This document shows, in pieces, positions 1 to 11,523 of a DNA stretch of 64,000 nucleotides; the first letter of the stretch is position 1; each line of letters starts with the position of its first letter. Origin of the DNA: Ambrosia x helenae. Lineage: Eukaryota; Streptophyta; Magnoliopsida; Asterales; Asteraceae. The position numbers and the translations under genes are program-made. The DNA lies in the NCBI GenBank assembly GCA_030844895.1, contig CM061224.1, positions 32,324,102 to 32,388,101 on the forward strand, read 5' to 3'. The notes beneath the pieces are model-generated. The model searched no databases and had not been told where the DNA came from. It worked only from the letters and a program-made list of their open reading frames with translations.

Positions 1-667
1 TTCACTCGATGTCGATCTTGATCTTTTCTTTGGGGGCAGATCCGAATCACTCCACTCGGATTCCTTCGACTTGTGATCATTGCTTGCTTCATTATCAACT
101 TCGACCACTAGTTTTCTTCCTTTGTACTTTAGATGATACCACTCTATCATCTCTAGATAACGGACATATGTTTGCCTTATATTTCTTGTGATGTCACTCT
201 TTGACACTAAACTTGGCAATCCTCTTCCATATCCCATTGACATGGCCACTACCGTCCAATTCTCGTCCATTATCACTTTGTCATAGCCACCATATATTTG
301 GATAACCTGTTTCATCTCTTGGTGGGATTGGTGCTCTAATTCTTATCTTTAAGAATTCTTTCATAAACCAATCAACGATCCTTTCAAACTCTAACTCGAA
401 CCTTCTTTTGTATCTTTCAACCATGGTAGATATATGGATTAAATCCAAAAATACAACACAATCTTGTAATTTTGTACCTTCGGTTGGATACATCACCGGA
501 CCTCTCTCCATAAAACCTTCGGCTTGATCTTTATTAATGGATAATTCATCAAAGTGCTTGAATATGGACGCTCTCTCCTTGTCCTCTTCGGTTATTCCCT
601 CCATCTTGTCGCCTTCATATCTAATTCTCTTTCCTTTGTCAAGAAGATGTTGGTCCTGAAGATGCAA
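1..667 (-). pseudogene. ARID-domain protein fragment, frameshifted, cut by window edge
   Basis: On the minus strand, an ATG at 665-667 opens about 128 codons ending at a stop at 281-283 (tail FERIVDWFMKEFL...). Just before that stop a second frame takes over, reading GGYDKVIMDENWTVVAM, then MGYGRG and YVRYLEMIEWYHLKYKG, and running off the left edge with a basic serine-rich tail (PPKKRSRSTSSE). A GGY..V....W..VA..MGYG stretch followed by Y..YL is the core of the ARID/BRIGHT DNA-binding fold, and the upstream helix resembles the linker of plant ARID proteins. One frameshift near 285-300 separates the halves, so this is a damaged copy or a two-exon gene with a misread junction. Family assignment is moderately sure; a functional gene is unlikely. 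Confidence 0.55.
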
Positions 668-2083
668 ATCTCATTGATCAAGCTTAGGATTAAAAATTCT
701 CTTAACTAACAGATTCAATATCCACGTCTTTCATCCTCTTGCTTCAGTTTCCTTGCATTTTGAGTCATGTCTTAGTTTTGGAATAATTTCAAGTTATCAT
801 GTTTGGATATATTTTTTTTTTGGGAAATTTAATTTTTTGTTTTCAACTTTAGTATGTAATGTTTGTATTAATTGCTTTATTTGTAAAAAAATGATTGCAC
901 CTAAGGTTGGAAATTGATGATCTAAGAAACATGATATATCAGGAGAACTCGTTAGACATGACCATTATCAAACTGACAAATCTATGTCGCATAACACAAA
1001 TACTACAAGATGCAAACTTAAAGTTAAATTAGTTAATATATTCTAGTCTGTGGAGATTACATGATCTATGCTATGTAGTTCTATATTATCATATTGCACT
1101 ATATGTATACTTTTTGCATGTTTTTACTTATGTACAAATTACATAATTGATACTATATTCGTTCAAAATTTCAAATTACATTCTCTATTTGTATTATGAT
1201 CACAAGCTGATTTACACACAACACAATCTTAGCTTATACAATAGTCATCGTTCATGTGCATTACCTTGAACTATAGACACCTCATACACTAAAAAGACAC
1301 TGAGGCATGTGAACCAAGTAATTGCTCATATCAAAGTCGTCGTGTTAAGGTAATCTTTTTAACTCGGCACTTACAAAGAAAGATAGTCCTTAGAGTATTC
1401 GTTTTGACTTAGGGAGAATTATGCAAAATTCTCTACTCTGTCGCAGTGCATGTCTAATGTCTTATGTTCAAACTCATGACACCTCATTTTCATAGCTCGC
1501 ATCCTCCGAGTTACTTATATTGTTTTGAATTAGAGTTGAAGAAGGACATAACACCCAAATATATGGTAAATTGGTGATTGCGGTTCGGAACGTAATCATG
1601 AATTTACAGGTACGTTAAGGTGGTGTGAAATTCTATTAGGGTTTTTGGTAGACATCCAGTACGTTTTTGAGGTATCAAAGGTGTGGTGAGTTAGCTGCGG
1701 TATACCATATATATAAACACCAATGATGCATTGAAAGTGAGACTGGTAGTCGGATCAAGAACTAATCCTAGTCCTCATGGTAGTTCAAAAGGTCTTTCTA
1801 GAGTAAATCGTTCAAGTATTCCATCCCTGGAACTTAGGTTTTGGCGTTCTTTCGAACCTTTATCCATCATAGTTATTCCCAAACAAGTCTAATCCAACCC
1901 TCATTAGCACCTCACCTCAGTTTATTCAAATACATACGAGGACAACTTACCCTGGTACCCAAAGCCCTTTTCATCCTTTAAATATAACCACGCTCACCAT
2001 AACACTTACTCAAGTACCTACAACCCTGTTTATACATCTACTTGAATCAATTTCAGGACAAAATTCTCAAAAGTAGGGGATGC
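668..2083. other. AT-rich stretch without a recognised gene; ends in a PPT-like tract
   Basis: No coding stretch is convincing in any frame. The last 30 bases (2054-2083, ending AAAAGTAGGGGATGC) look like the polypurine tract that precedes a gypsy 3' LTR, compare GTGGGGATGA at 18444-18453. The stretch could therefore be the badly eroded 3' end of an element whose 3' LTR is LTR A. Confidence 0.35.
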
Positions 2084-2323
2084 TGTGACATCCGTCACCT
2101 TTCACTATCATCAATGTACAACTTTAGTCCCTTTTGTTTCTTGTATTTACAATTTCCGCCCTTGTATTTTGGAGCTACTATTCGATAATTAAAGTTTGCG
2201 AATTTATTTCTTACGACTATTGATTATCTGTTCGAACCGTTATCATAACTGAAAAGTTAATTTTTTATGATAATAATAATAATAATAATGAGTTGATATT
2301 GTTATGTTCAAAAATTGAGATTT

Positions 2324-2400
2324 AAAAAAATACATGCTTAGAACGGGGTTCGAACTCGCGTTCTAAGTGTTAACAAGCAAACAACCAACCACTACACCAA
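2324..2400 (-). other. tRNA-like Pol III cassette in LTR A (minus strand)
   Basis: On the minus strand an A-box TGGTGTAGTGG begins at 2399 and a B-box-like AGTTCGAACCC begins at 2356, 43 nt downstream. A run of seven T (A on the plus strand, 2324-2330) follows. Spacing and motifs match tRNA internal promoters. The acceptor arms were not found paired, so this is not a working tRNA gene. Confidence 0.5.
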
Positions 2401-3192
2401 TTAAATTTTTAGTGATACCTATTGAAACATTTTCTACATAAACAAACCCATATAATCACACCAGTCAACAAAATAGTCAAAACCCAATACATTCAAGACT
2501 TTGAATCAAGAATTAATGCGCCCGAACCTGCTTCGGAAACAATTGATGATTGATTTGTGACCGACGTAATCATTCTCATCATTGCCAGCCATTAATTTCA
2601 ATATTACGACTAGATTAATGGTTAATTTTATTGATTCAAACGCGTTTTATAGAATTTCCAAAAACAAGAATCAATCACCATCAATTCGTTGTTTATGACC
2701 GACAATCGAACCTCCTATAAATAAAGACATGTTTTGCGATCATAACCCACTTAAAATCATTCTTTTTCACGCTCTAAATCTCTCCCAATTGAAGCTTTTG
2801 TGTTCTAATTCAACACTATTCCGGTACGTCAAAATCCAATTAATTTTTGTTTTAGAGTCGATTTTTATTGGGGAGTAAAAGCCCATCCTTTCGTTCATTA
2901 TCTGTATGAAATTGATGTTCAATTGTTCAATTAGGAAACTAGGGTTCATAAGAGACTTACATTAGAGATTCTGATGCTTTCAAGTTGTGTTTATTTGCAT
3001 TATGAATCGAATTTAATCAACAAAATAGCACACAGACCAACTGTTCTGCACGTTTATCAGTTACAGATCAGACGCAGTGTCGATCCTTGTCCCCAGCGAT
3101 TTGATCTGCTCTTTTTTTTGTTTTGTTTTATTTATGTTTTCAGACTTTGTTTAAGTATAATATTAACCGAATTTGAACACCAAACAAGCATG

Positions 3193-3275
3193 CAGACCAG
3201 TGGTTTGGGCGTCTGTTCTCAATCGAGCAGCCCTAGGTTCGAACCCCACCTTGGGCGGTTCAACTTCCTTTTTTT
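3193..3275 (+). other. tRNA-like Pol III cassette in LTR A (plus strand)
   Basis: An A-box-like CAGACCAGTGG (3193-3203) is followed 43 nt later by a perfect B-box GGTTCGAACCC (3236-3246) and a T-run (3269-3275). The A-box is degenerate. Placed as in LTRs B and C, within an otherwise AT-rich interior. Confidence 0.5.
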
Positions 3276-5526
3276 CTGATTTTTGAGTTGTTATTGTTTT
3301 ATAATAATAATATATACATAAAACCTTAAATTATTTATTTTAAATACATAATGTAGTCCAAAATTTTTATAAAAATTACCCTAGCCTTATAAAACCCTAA
3401 AGTTTATGTTTATAATTTTATTTTCAGGGGAATTATTATTCATTATTTCTAATGTATTTATTTTGTTTAAATCATAATTAATTCATTAAAAATTCATTTT
3501 TCATCATTTTAATACCAAAATTTTTATGGAATCATTTCTATCCATTTAAAACTTTTTGGTAATTTGTTTTTTGTAAAAAAGGTTATTTTACTTATTTTTA
3601 TGATTTAATCCTATTTAAGGGATTATATTAAAATAAATTATTCACTTATACCACATACTAACTACTGTTAAAAAATGAATAAAATATTTTATAATTTTTT
3701 TGTTTTTAAATCCTAGAGTTAAGTTCACGTACAAATAGGCTTTATCGTACGAACTGAAGTAAAAAACACGCGGTGGCATTTCTGTAAATATTGGAAACTT
3801 TATATAACTAGAGTAATTATATAACTAGAGTAATTATAAAATTACTCTAAAGTAATTATATAGCGTAGTTATATCCTAATTATTGCATTTTAATGTTAAA
3901 AAATCAATTTAAAATATAAAAATATCAAAATTTTGAGTTCTATAAATCCTGAAATTATATTCTAATATCTCAATGACTTATAAAATTTACATTTATTTTA
4001 TTATTTACTTTCTTCTTTTATTTTCACTTTTATTTCATAGTAATTACATAAAATTGTATTATTTAATTTCGAGTTGTTCCATTGGTTGCACTTTTAATTG
4101 TTTTACATGTTTTCATAATTTTAAATTATTAAAGGATGATTGATTTTATAAAATTTTCTTCAAATATTAAAATTACTTATAACTAATTTTAGTTCAAATA
4201 AAAAACCATAAAATTCCCAAATTCTAGTCTAGAAACCTTAAGTGCCTAATCCTAGATAACTTACACTTTAAGTTCATTCCCTTACAAATTATTTATTTCT
4301 TTAGGTTAATTCTTTGGGATAACCCTAATTCACATCACATTGTTCGGTAGAGTTTCAAGTTATTACGCGAACTGTGAGTATTTCCTATCCCCTTTTTGTC
4401 TTTATTCACTTTTGGGGTGTTACATGTACACTTATACAAAAAATACACATACAAGTTCATATTCTTACAATAAAATTCTAGTACTATGTGCATTTTCTTA
4501 CAAACGTGCTTTATGCTTAGACACTACATGTAGAATACATTTGTACTTAGTGAAATCATTAACATTGTACAAGCCGACCTTAACATTGGATAGCGCTATT
4601 GGATTGACAACCCACTTAGGTGATTCTCCCCCTTTTTTTCATCGGAGAATCCATGGTCATTGTTAAGTTATTATCCATTTATTGGATAAGTATACCGCCG
4701 TTCATTGTAGTACATTTATACAGTCACAGGATTGATTTCGTTCATTTGTATGATACATAGTTTACATAAATGCATTGTAGCTTTGCACTTGGATTGTATA
4801 ACGTTTTCCAACTTACTATATGTATTAAAACTAGGAATGCTCACCAACATTTCATATGTTGACAAAATTTGTTTGTACATGTTTCAAGTGCAGTTTGATC
4901 TTAGTTGCAGAACATTGGATTTAATGCTTGCTTTACAACAACAACCAAGCCTAGTATTTAGTGCTTGCTTTCAATAATTTATTTCAAATTTCATGTTTTG
5001 TTCAGACTTTTGTATTTTTCCCATTTCATCCATGGAAGACAATTTGAATTATCCAATAATAAATTTACATTTTAGTACCATGAGCTTTTGAACAATCGTC
5101 ACTACGTGACACCTCGATGATTCCGCCATCGGTTGGTGTGACACCCGGCATATTTGGCTTAAACATTTTAGTAACATCTAAGTCTACCTTAGAGAGAAAC
5201 GTTTATAAACGGACTTAACTGGGTTAGTTGGGTCGGGTCAAGTTAGGATTGTCCAGGGTTCAATGATCTGGAGGATCATTGAGAGTCATTTTGGGAATAT
5301 ACTAGTACCGGGTTCCGTTGTTGGTGACATTACATGAACTAATTAAGTATATGTGTAGATTATGGGTCGTGTGGTGGATTATATACATAGATGTGTTTAA
5401 ATGATGTGTAAATGATTATCCGTGCTTAAATGTGTTAAACATAAACTAAGGTTGCATGCTCATGTGTTAAGATGTGTTAGAATGCGTTAAACACGACGAA
5501 CTGGAAAACTAGGTAAACATGAGTTC

Positions 5527-5705
5527 TGGTTCGACCACTTCGAGTGGTCGAAGGAGGAATTTTGTTTGGTTCGACCCTTTGTAAATGGGCGAACCTGGGA
5601 TGTGGAATTGAAAGAATTCCCTTCGACTAGGACAAGGCTCATTCGACCATGTGAAAGGGTCGAAGGAGGCCACCTTCGACCACTGATATGGGGCGAAGGA
5701 GGATT
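5527..5705. repeat. Inverted TTCGACC/GGTCGAA motif array upstream of the TATA box
   Basis: Four successive hairpin-capable units are visible: TTCGACCAC with GTGGTCGAA; GTTCGACCC with GGGCGAAC (one bulge); TTCGACC with GGTCGAA; CCTTCG with CGAAGG. They occupy about 180 bp directly before TATAAATA. The same array sits in the 3' LTR (18844-19022) with only isolated substitutions. They may be protein-binding or structural sites; no family is recognised. Confidence 0.6.
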
Positions 5706-5707
5706 AG

Positions 5708-5715
5708 TATAAATA
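5708..5715 (+). promoter_or_regulatory. TATA box of T2 5' LTR
   Basis: TATAAATA lies directly after the inverted-motif array and is repeated at 19025-19032 in the 3' LTR. Position in the LTR fits a U3 promoter for the genomic RNA; the start site itself was not located. Confidence 0.55.
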
Positions 5716-6497
5716 CCAAACTTTGTCATTTTTCATCATTTTCACAAACCCTAACCGTCTCAAAACACTCTCAAACGATTTTAATCACTAAGGAAGGAGT
5801 TTTTGCTCTTCTTTTTCATAATCTAACCTATCTACAACATCTAAACAAGAATCCAAGGTGTGTTCTTGATCCTAAACCTTTTTAAAGCATTTTAATTCGT
5901 TTTCATCTAACCCAAATTGTCCGCATCTGTTCTAAGGGTGTTTTCATGATTAAAAACCTTTTAAAACATCTTTCTAAATCAAAACCTTATCATCTAAACA
6001 TAGGTCTTCATGATGATAAACATATGTGAATTGTGTATTATGTGTTGTTATGTGTTGATCAATGATTTGCTGCTGTATCTATGATAGAAACATGATATAG
6101 GATTGTTATTGATGCTAGGTTATTGTTGTTTAGGGTTAGGATTGGATAGATGGTGATGTTATGGGTATTTTGGGGGTTTTAACGAATCTAGCCTTGATAA
6201 ATGATATTTATGATCAATAGAACTAATAAGGAGAAATCGAACACTCGATAAACTGAGCATTTTAAGTTGAATATGGATTGATTTCAAAAGTTTCCAAATT
6301 GGGTAAAGAATCCATGCATGATTGTGACATTTTCATAATTCTTACCATTTTGGGAAAGGGCTGAAATGGACGTATTATCGGGAGAAATCGATGGGGTTTT
6401 GTAGGGATAAGTTATTCATGCATGACTGCTGTGTTTGATGATGTTTCGAGGTGTTTTGAATGTGTTGGAAGCGTTTTTAGGAAAATTTGCACAGCAG

Positions 6498-6690
6498 GGG
6501 CGAACCTGGACTCCTTCGACCGATCGATGGTGCGAAGGAGAGAATCCAGGGTCGAACCTGGGTTATGTTTGGGCGAACGTGGTAAAACGGGTGAAGGAGA
6601 CATCAAACGGTCGAACGAAACATAAAACGGGCGAAGGAGACTTAAAACGGGCGAAGGAGACTTAATCTGACTGGTTCGACCGTTCTGATG
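6498..6690. repeat. Second motif array in T2 LTR (GGCGAAGGAG / GTTCGACC)
   Basis: At least ten near-copies of CGAAGGAG, GGTCGAAC or CTTCGACC occur, including three regularly spaced AAAACGGG(C/T)GAAGGAGAC units near 6593-6662. They share the core of the upstream array, so the motif is used twice in each LTR. The 3' LTR copy is at about 19815-20007. Confidence 0.55.
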
Positions 6691-7747
6691 CAGAAATGAG
6701 ATTTTTGATACAAACTAAGTGTTTTATGCTTGAACCTTGTGTGTAATCTATGTGTACTTGATTAGTTAGGGTAATGGGTCACCAACGGGATGTCGGGTCG
6801 GTCTAGTGTGTCGGTTAAACATTTAAACACGCTTTAAAACATACTTGGTTACGATCTGGACAATCGGGGACTAGATAACCTTATGGTTATTAGTCGGAAC
6901 ACTTATGTGAACATTTTGATAGATCTCCGGTAGAGGGATTATCCAGGGCTTAGCACTTTTACTTGTAACCGAAGAACGCTATCTAAGGTGAGTTCACGGC
7001 CCCACTTTTACTGCTTTAACTTTTGGGGGAGAAAACATGCGCTAAACTATTTTGGTAACATATGTCATACTATGGTTTCTAACTCTATATTGCTATACGA
7101 TCTTTTGGAAGTCCCGGGGGAAACCATGAATGTGCGGGGATGCACAACGGGGGAAATGTGGATAGATCTATTGGGCGTGACCTACCCCACTCGTCGGCTT
7201 GGAGGGCCGGGCGGGTGCATGTTGTCTCGAACAGGAACATTGGTATCATGCTGAACATTCGGGCTGCTTAAACATATGCTAAACATTGCTAAACGTGTCT
7301 AGTAATGGTTTCCAATCGTAGTAGTAATAAAACATACGCCTAGCTAGCGTACTTGGTAACATTGATATAGTATGGACATGGTAATGTTTTGGTAACATTT
7401 CGGTAACATATTGAACAAACCTGTGAACTCGGCAGCATTATATGTTGACGTCTTTTGGCATGTTTTTCTCAGGTCGCTAAGGTAGCAACAAATGGAACTA
7501 GGCGTACGGGTCTGCATTGGCGTCTAGGTTTAGATCATGTTTTGTAATAAACACTTGGTACATTTGGGTCTATGGTTTGTAATTTGTCTAATGCTTCCGC
7601 TACTGGTTTTGAGTTTATGAAAACTATGTCTTTTGAATGTATGTATCTTCATATAGAGTTGTTTATTGTGACCGTTGACTTGGATCCTGGTTTGTCATGC
7701 GCCCCGCGGTAAAACTCCGCAAGTGGAAATTTGAGGGTGTGACAGAT

Positions 7748-7760
7748 TGGTATCAGAGCC
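7748..7760 (+). other. Primer binding site, initiator tRNA-Met (T2)
   Basis: TGGTATCAGAGCC begins four bases after the 5' LTR. It is complementary to the 3' end of initiator tRNA-Met, the usual minus-strand primer of plant gypsy and copia elements. Confidence 0.9.
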
Positions 7761-8250
7761 AATGGTTATAGTGAACTAGGACTGCATGTAGAGTCTGGTC
7801 TATAGCCGAGTCGCACACACTAGACGGTCACATACTTTGAGTCTATTAGTGGGATACGTACTAATGTTGTCGGGGTGTCCTTACATCATCATCATGCTTC
7901 TCCGTTACATCATCCGCTTTTATTTGGGTTTTTACCTACACTTGTCTTCTTCTTCTGGATTGATGAAGGAGGGGTTAATTTGTTGGTTCTAGCACACACA
8001 TGCCTTCTTACACTTGCACCTATCGTAACACGTTACTAGGCGACGACATTCGGTGACCGGAGTCTGGATTAGGGATACATCTGGAGGACCAGGTGCACAC
8101 GAAATAATAAACTGGAATGCATGAAAATCCCGATGGACTTCGAGTTTGGATGTATAGTCCTAGATTTGTCCCTAGGTTAACTCTTGTAAATTTCTAGTGG
8201 TTGACACTAGAAGTGAATCTGAATTCCTCGATTTCTTGATTTGTTAGATC

Positions 8251-9500
8251 ATGTCTGGTGCTCGCGGTGGTGGACGTCGTGCTGGCGGCGGTGGCCGTGC
8301 TGGCGGCGGTGGTCGTGGAAACATCAACATGACCCAGGCTGAGCTGAACAACTTGCTACAACAGCAAGTGAACATGGCTATGGCTAACTTCCAGGCTGGG
8401 ATTAATGCCATGGGTCGTGAGTTGATTTCTGTCGACCTTGCCTCATTCTTGGGTTTCATGTCCTTTCGTTTGTGTTTTACTCGTATACCGTGTTTCAGGT
8501 GTTGGTGCCAATCCACCCCCACCTCAGTGCTCTTATAAGAAGTTTCGGGACTGTCAGCCCCATAACTTCGCTGGAACTGAGGGGGCGGTGGGACTGCTCC
8601 GATGGCTGGAGAAGGTTGAGTCTGTGTTCGTCATGTGCAACTGTCCTGCTGGGGACCGGGTGAAGTATGCTACTGCAACATTTGAGGGGCCTGCACTGTC
8701 GTGGTGGAATGCTACTACTCAGAAACATGGGGTTAGGGGAGGCTATTGCTATACCTTGGGCGGAGTTTGTGCAACTGTTAAGAGGAGAGTACTGTCCGAG
8801 AGAGGAGATACATAAGTTAGAACATGAGGTCTGGAGCTACAAGATGGTTGGGTCAGAGATCGAAGAGTACACTATGAGGAGGAATGAGCTGGCGGTGTTG
8901 TGCCCTGATTTGCACACACCTGAATATAGGAGGATTGAGCACTATGTGTCTGGGCTAGTGCCGGAGATTGCTGGATTAGTGGCTGCTGGGAATCTTCCCA
9001 CTATTGCTGAAGTTGTCCGATCAGCTCATCGGATGACTAACCTGAAGGTGGCAGAAGGTGTTTTGCCTCCTAAGGGTGCTGCTGTAAAGGTTACTGAAGG
9101 GAACAAGAGGAAGTGGGATAGTGCGGGGAAGAGTGTTGTGCCAGCGCCATCTCAGCCGGCAAAGAAGTTTGATTCATCTGGGCAGAAGTTGAGTGGGTAT
9201 GTTGGGAAGCATCCCAAGTGCAACAAGTGTGGTTTTCATCATTCTGGGGGTTCTGATCGGGCTCGTTGTCATCGATGCCATCAGTTGGGGCATCATGCTA
9301 AGGATTGCAGTGTGGCACTCACCCCAACTCAGACTCCTGCTACTGCTCCTACTCCTGCTGCTCAGGGGACTCCAGGAAAGCAGGGGTGCTATAACTGTGG
9401 TGATACGGGACACTTCAAGCGTGAATGTCCTAAAGTGAAGCAGGGCGATAATGGGAGGGGCGGAAACGGTAATGGGAATAACGGCGGCGGAGGCAGGACT
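8251..9500 (+). pseudogene. gag: T2 gag (spliced, frameshifted)
   Basis: The first exon (ATG 8251) encodes an RGG-like Gly/Arg tract (residues 4-24) and a helix MTQAELNNLLQQQVNMAM. A GTGAGT ... TTTCAG intron at 8417-8498 joins it in frame to the retrotransposon gag domain (YKKFRDCQPHNFAGTEGA, LRWLEKVESVF). One extra base near 8730 shifts the frame, and gag continues (WAEFVQLLRGEYCPREE) to the nucleocapsid with CCHC knuckles CHRCHQLGHHAKDC and CYNCGDTGHFKREC. The role is the virus-like particle and RNA binding. An 8251 start is chosen because the downstream frame has no upstream ATG consistent with gag. The frameshift makes this copy defective. Confidence 0.85.
8417..8498 (+). other. Predicted 82-nt intron in T2 gag
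   Basis: It has a 5' site GTGAGT, a T-rich 3' half and a TTTCAG acceptor. Removing it joins the 8251 frame to the gag-domain frame at an Arg codon; without removal the first frame ends at 8538. The second gypsy element has an equivalent 79-nt intron at 35562-35640. Confidence 0.6.
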
Positions 9501-11523
9501 GCACGTGCTTTCGTCATTGGATCTGCAGAGGCTAGGCAGGATCCAGACACAGTTACCGGTACGTTCCTTCTTAATGATCGCTATGTTTCTGTCTTGTTTG
9601 ATTCTGGTGCCGATAAGAGTTTCGTATCTATGGACATTAGTTGATTGCTAGATATAGTACCCACACCTTTAGAGGCTAAGTACTTAATAGAATTGGCTGA
9701 TGGTAAGAAAATCGAAGCGACACACACCCTTAGGGAATGTCGCTTGGAACTGTCGGGTTTGTCTTTCCTCATTGACCTTATGCCGGTACCCCTGGGTAGT
9801 TTTGATGTCGTTGTCGGCATGGATTGGTTATCGTTGTATCGTGCGGAGATCGTTTGTTTCGATAAGATTATTCGGATTCCTCTTCCTGATGGAGAGACTC
9901 TTTCGGTTCATGGCGAGAAAGGCGGTGCTCCGCTGAGTATCATTTCTAGCATGAAAGCCGTAAGTACCTTCGGAAGGGTTGTTCGGCCATTCTGACACTT
10001 GTTAACATTTCTACTGACGATGAGAAGAAGATCAAGGATATTCCGGTGGTTCGTGATTTTCCCGATGTGTTTCCTGATGATTTGCCTGGTCTTCCTCCCC
10101 ATCGTCAGGTTGAGTTTGGTATTGATCTTACTCCGGGCACAGCTCCAATTGCCTGAGCTCCGTATCTTCTTGCACCTCCCGAGATGCAAGAGTTGTCCAG
10201 CCAGTTACAGGAACTCTTGGAAAAGGGTTTCATCCGACCGAGTTCTTCCCCGTGGGGAGCTCCTATTTTGTTTGTGAAGAAGAAGGATGGAAGTCTTCGC
10301 ATGTGTATTGACTATCGTGAGCTGAACAAAGTGACCATCAAGAATCGTTATCCTCTCCCTCGCATTGATGATCTCTTTGACCAGCTCCAGGGCTCCAGCT
10401 ACTATTCGAAGATTGATTTGCGGTCCGGTTATCACCAGTTGCGCGTCAGGGAAGCTGACATTCAGAAGACTGCTTTTCGCACCCGTTATGGCCATTTTGA
10501 GTTCTTGGTCATGCCTTTTGGTCTCACTAACGCACCGGCGGTGTTCATGGATTTAATGAACCGCGTTTGCAAACCTTACCTTGATAAGTTCGTTATTGTG
10601 TTTATTGACGATATTCTGGTTTATTCTAAGAACAAGGCGGATCATGAGGAACATCTACGGTTGGTCTTGGAACTTTTGAGACAAGAGCAGTTGTATGCTA
10701 AGTTCTCAAAGTGTGATTTTTGGTTACGTGAAGTTCAATTCCTAGGACATGTGGTTAATGAACTGGGAATTCATGTCGATCCGGCTAAGATCGAAGCTAT
10801 TAAGGACTGGGAAGCACCAAGGACGCCATCTGAGGTGCGGAAATTCCTAGGCCTTGCGGGTTATTATCGTCGTTTCATTGAGGGATTTTCGAAGATCGCT
10901 CAACCCCTCACTACTCTTACCTAGAAGGACCGAAAGTTTGACTGGGGTGAACCACAGGAATCAGCATTTCAGATGTTGAAGCTTAAACTTTGTTCTGCAC
11001 CTATCTTATCTTTACCTGAGGGTACAGATGACTTCGTTGTGTACTGTGACGCTTCTATTCGTGGTCTCGGTTGTGTGTTGATGCAACGCGGGAAGGTAAT
11101 CGCTTATGCTTCTCGTCAACTCAAAGTTCATGAGAAGAATTACACTACCCATGACTTGGAACTGGGTGCGGTAGTCTTTGCGTTGAAAATCTGGAGACAT
11201 TACTTGTACGGTACCAAGTGTGAAGTATATACCGATCACAAGAGTCTTCAGCATATTTTCGACCAGAAGGTGTTAAACATGCGGCAGCGTCGCTGGGTTG
11301 AACTCCTGAACGATTATGACTGTGCTATCAAATACCATCCTGGCAAGGCGAACGTTGTGGCGGACGCCTTGAGCAGGAAGGAGTCTGCGAATCCTCGTCG
11401 TGTTCGTGCCTTACAGCTCACCATTCATTCTTCATTGCCTGACCGAATCCGTTCTACACAGTTGGAAGCCTTGAAGGAGGAAAACCTTAAGGCTGAGACT
11501 ATGCACAGTGCTGACAAGCATCT
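9501..11523 (+). pseudogene. pol: T2 protease, reverse transcriptase and RNase H (stops, frameshift)
   Basis: The aspartic protease motif LFDSGADKSFVS (9594-9629) is followed by a TGA at 9642-9644, then VVVGMDWL. A one-base deletion near 9972 shifts the frame. A TGA at 10154-10156 precedes the RT proper (PPEMQELSSQLQELLEKGF, MCIDYRELNK, FIDDIL at about 10603-10620). A TAG at 10922-10924 separates RT from RNase H (VYCDAS, YTDHKSL, NVVADALSRK). All three stops are one C-to-T change from CGA or CAG. The region is cut at 11523 by solo LTR B. It would copy RNA into DNA in the particle, but this copy is inactive. Confidence 0.92.

Larger units (their letters stand above)
2084..5136 (+). repeat. Long LTR 'A' (Tekay-like gypsy), split by a later insertion
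   Basis: It starts TGTGACATCCGTCACC, like solo LTRs B (11524) and C (15543). It ends with the same CGTCACTACGTGACACC ... CCGCCATCGGTTGG block. The last nine bases, GGTGTTACA, lie at 21067-21075 beyond the inserted element. Total length is about 3.06 kb. No matching target duplication is seen (GATGC before, CCTCC after), and a PPT-like tract precedes it, so it is more likely a 3' LTR than a solo LTR. The interior is strongly diverged from B and C, so it is an older or separate subfamily. It carries two tRNA-like cassettes, one on each strand. Confidence 0.75.
5137..7744 (+). repeat. 5' LTR of element T2
   Basis: The LTR runs TGTGACACCCGG ... GGGTGTGACA and is immediately followed by the tRNA-Met primer site. 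It contains a TATA box at 5708-5715 and two zones rich in TTCGACC / GGTCGAA-type motifs (5527-5705 and 6498-6690). Short open frames inside it are repeated in the 3' LTR and are not genes. Confidence 0.95.

Noticed and set aside
6988..7254. 88-codon frame in the T2 LTR, repeated at 20305-20571
   Set aside because: Lies wholly in the LTR, no homology recognised, and conserved only because the LTRs are young.
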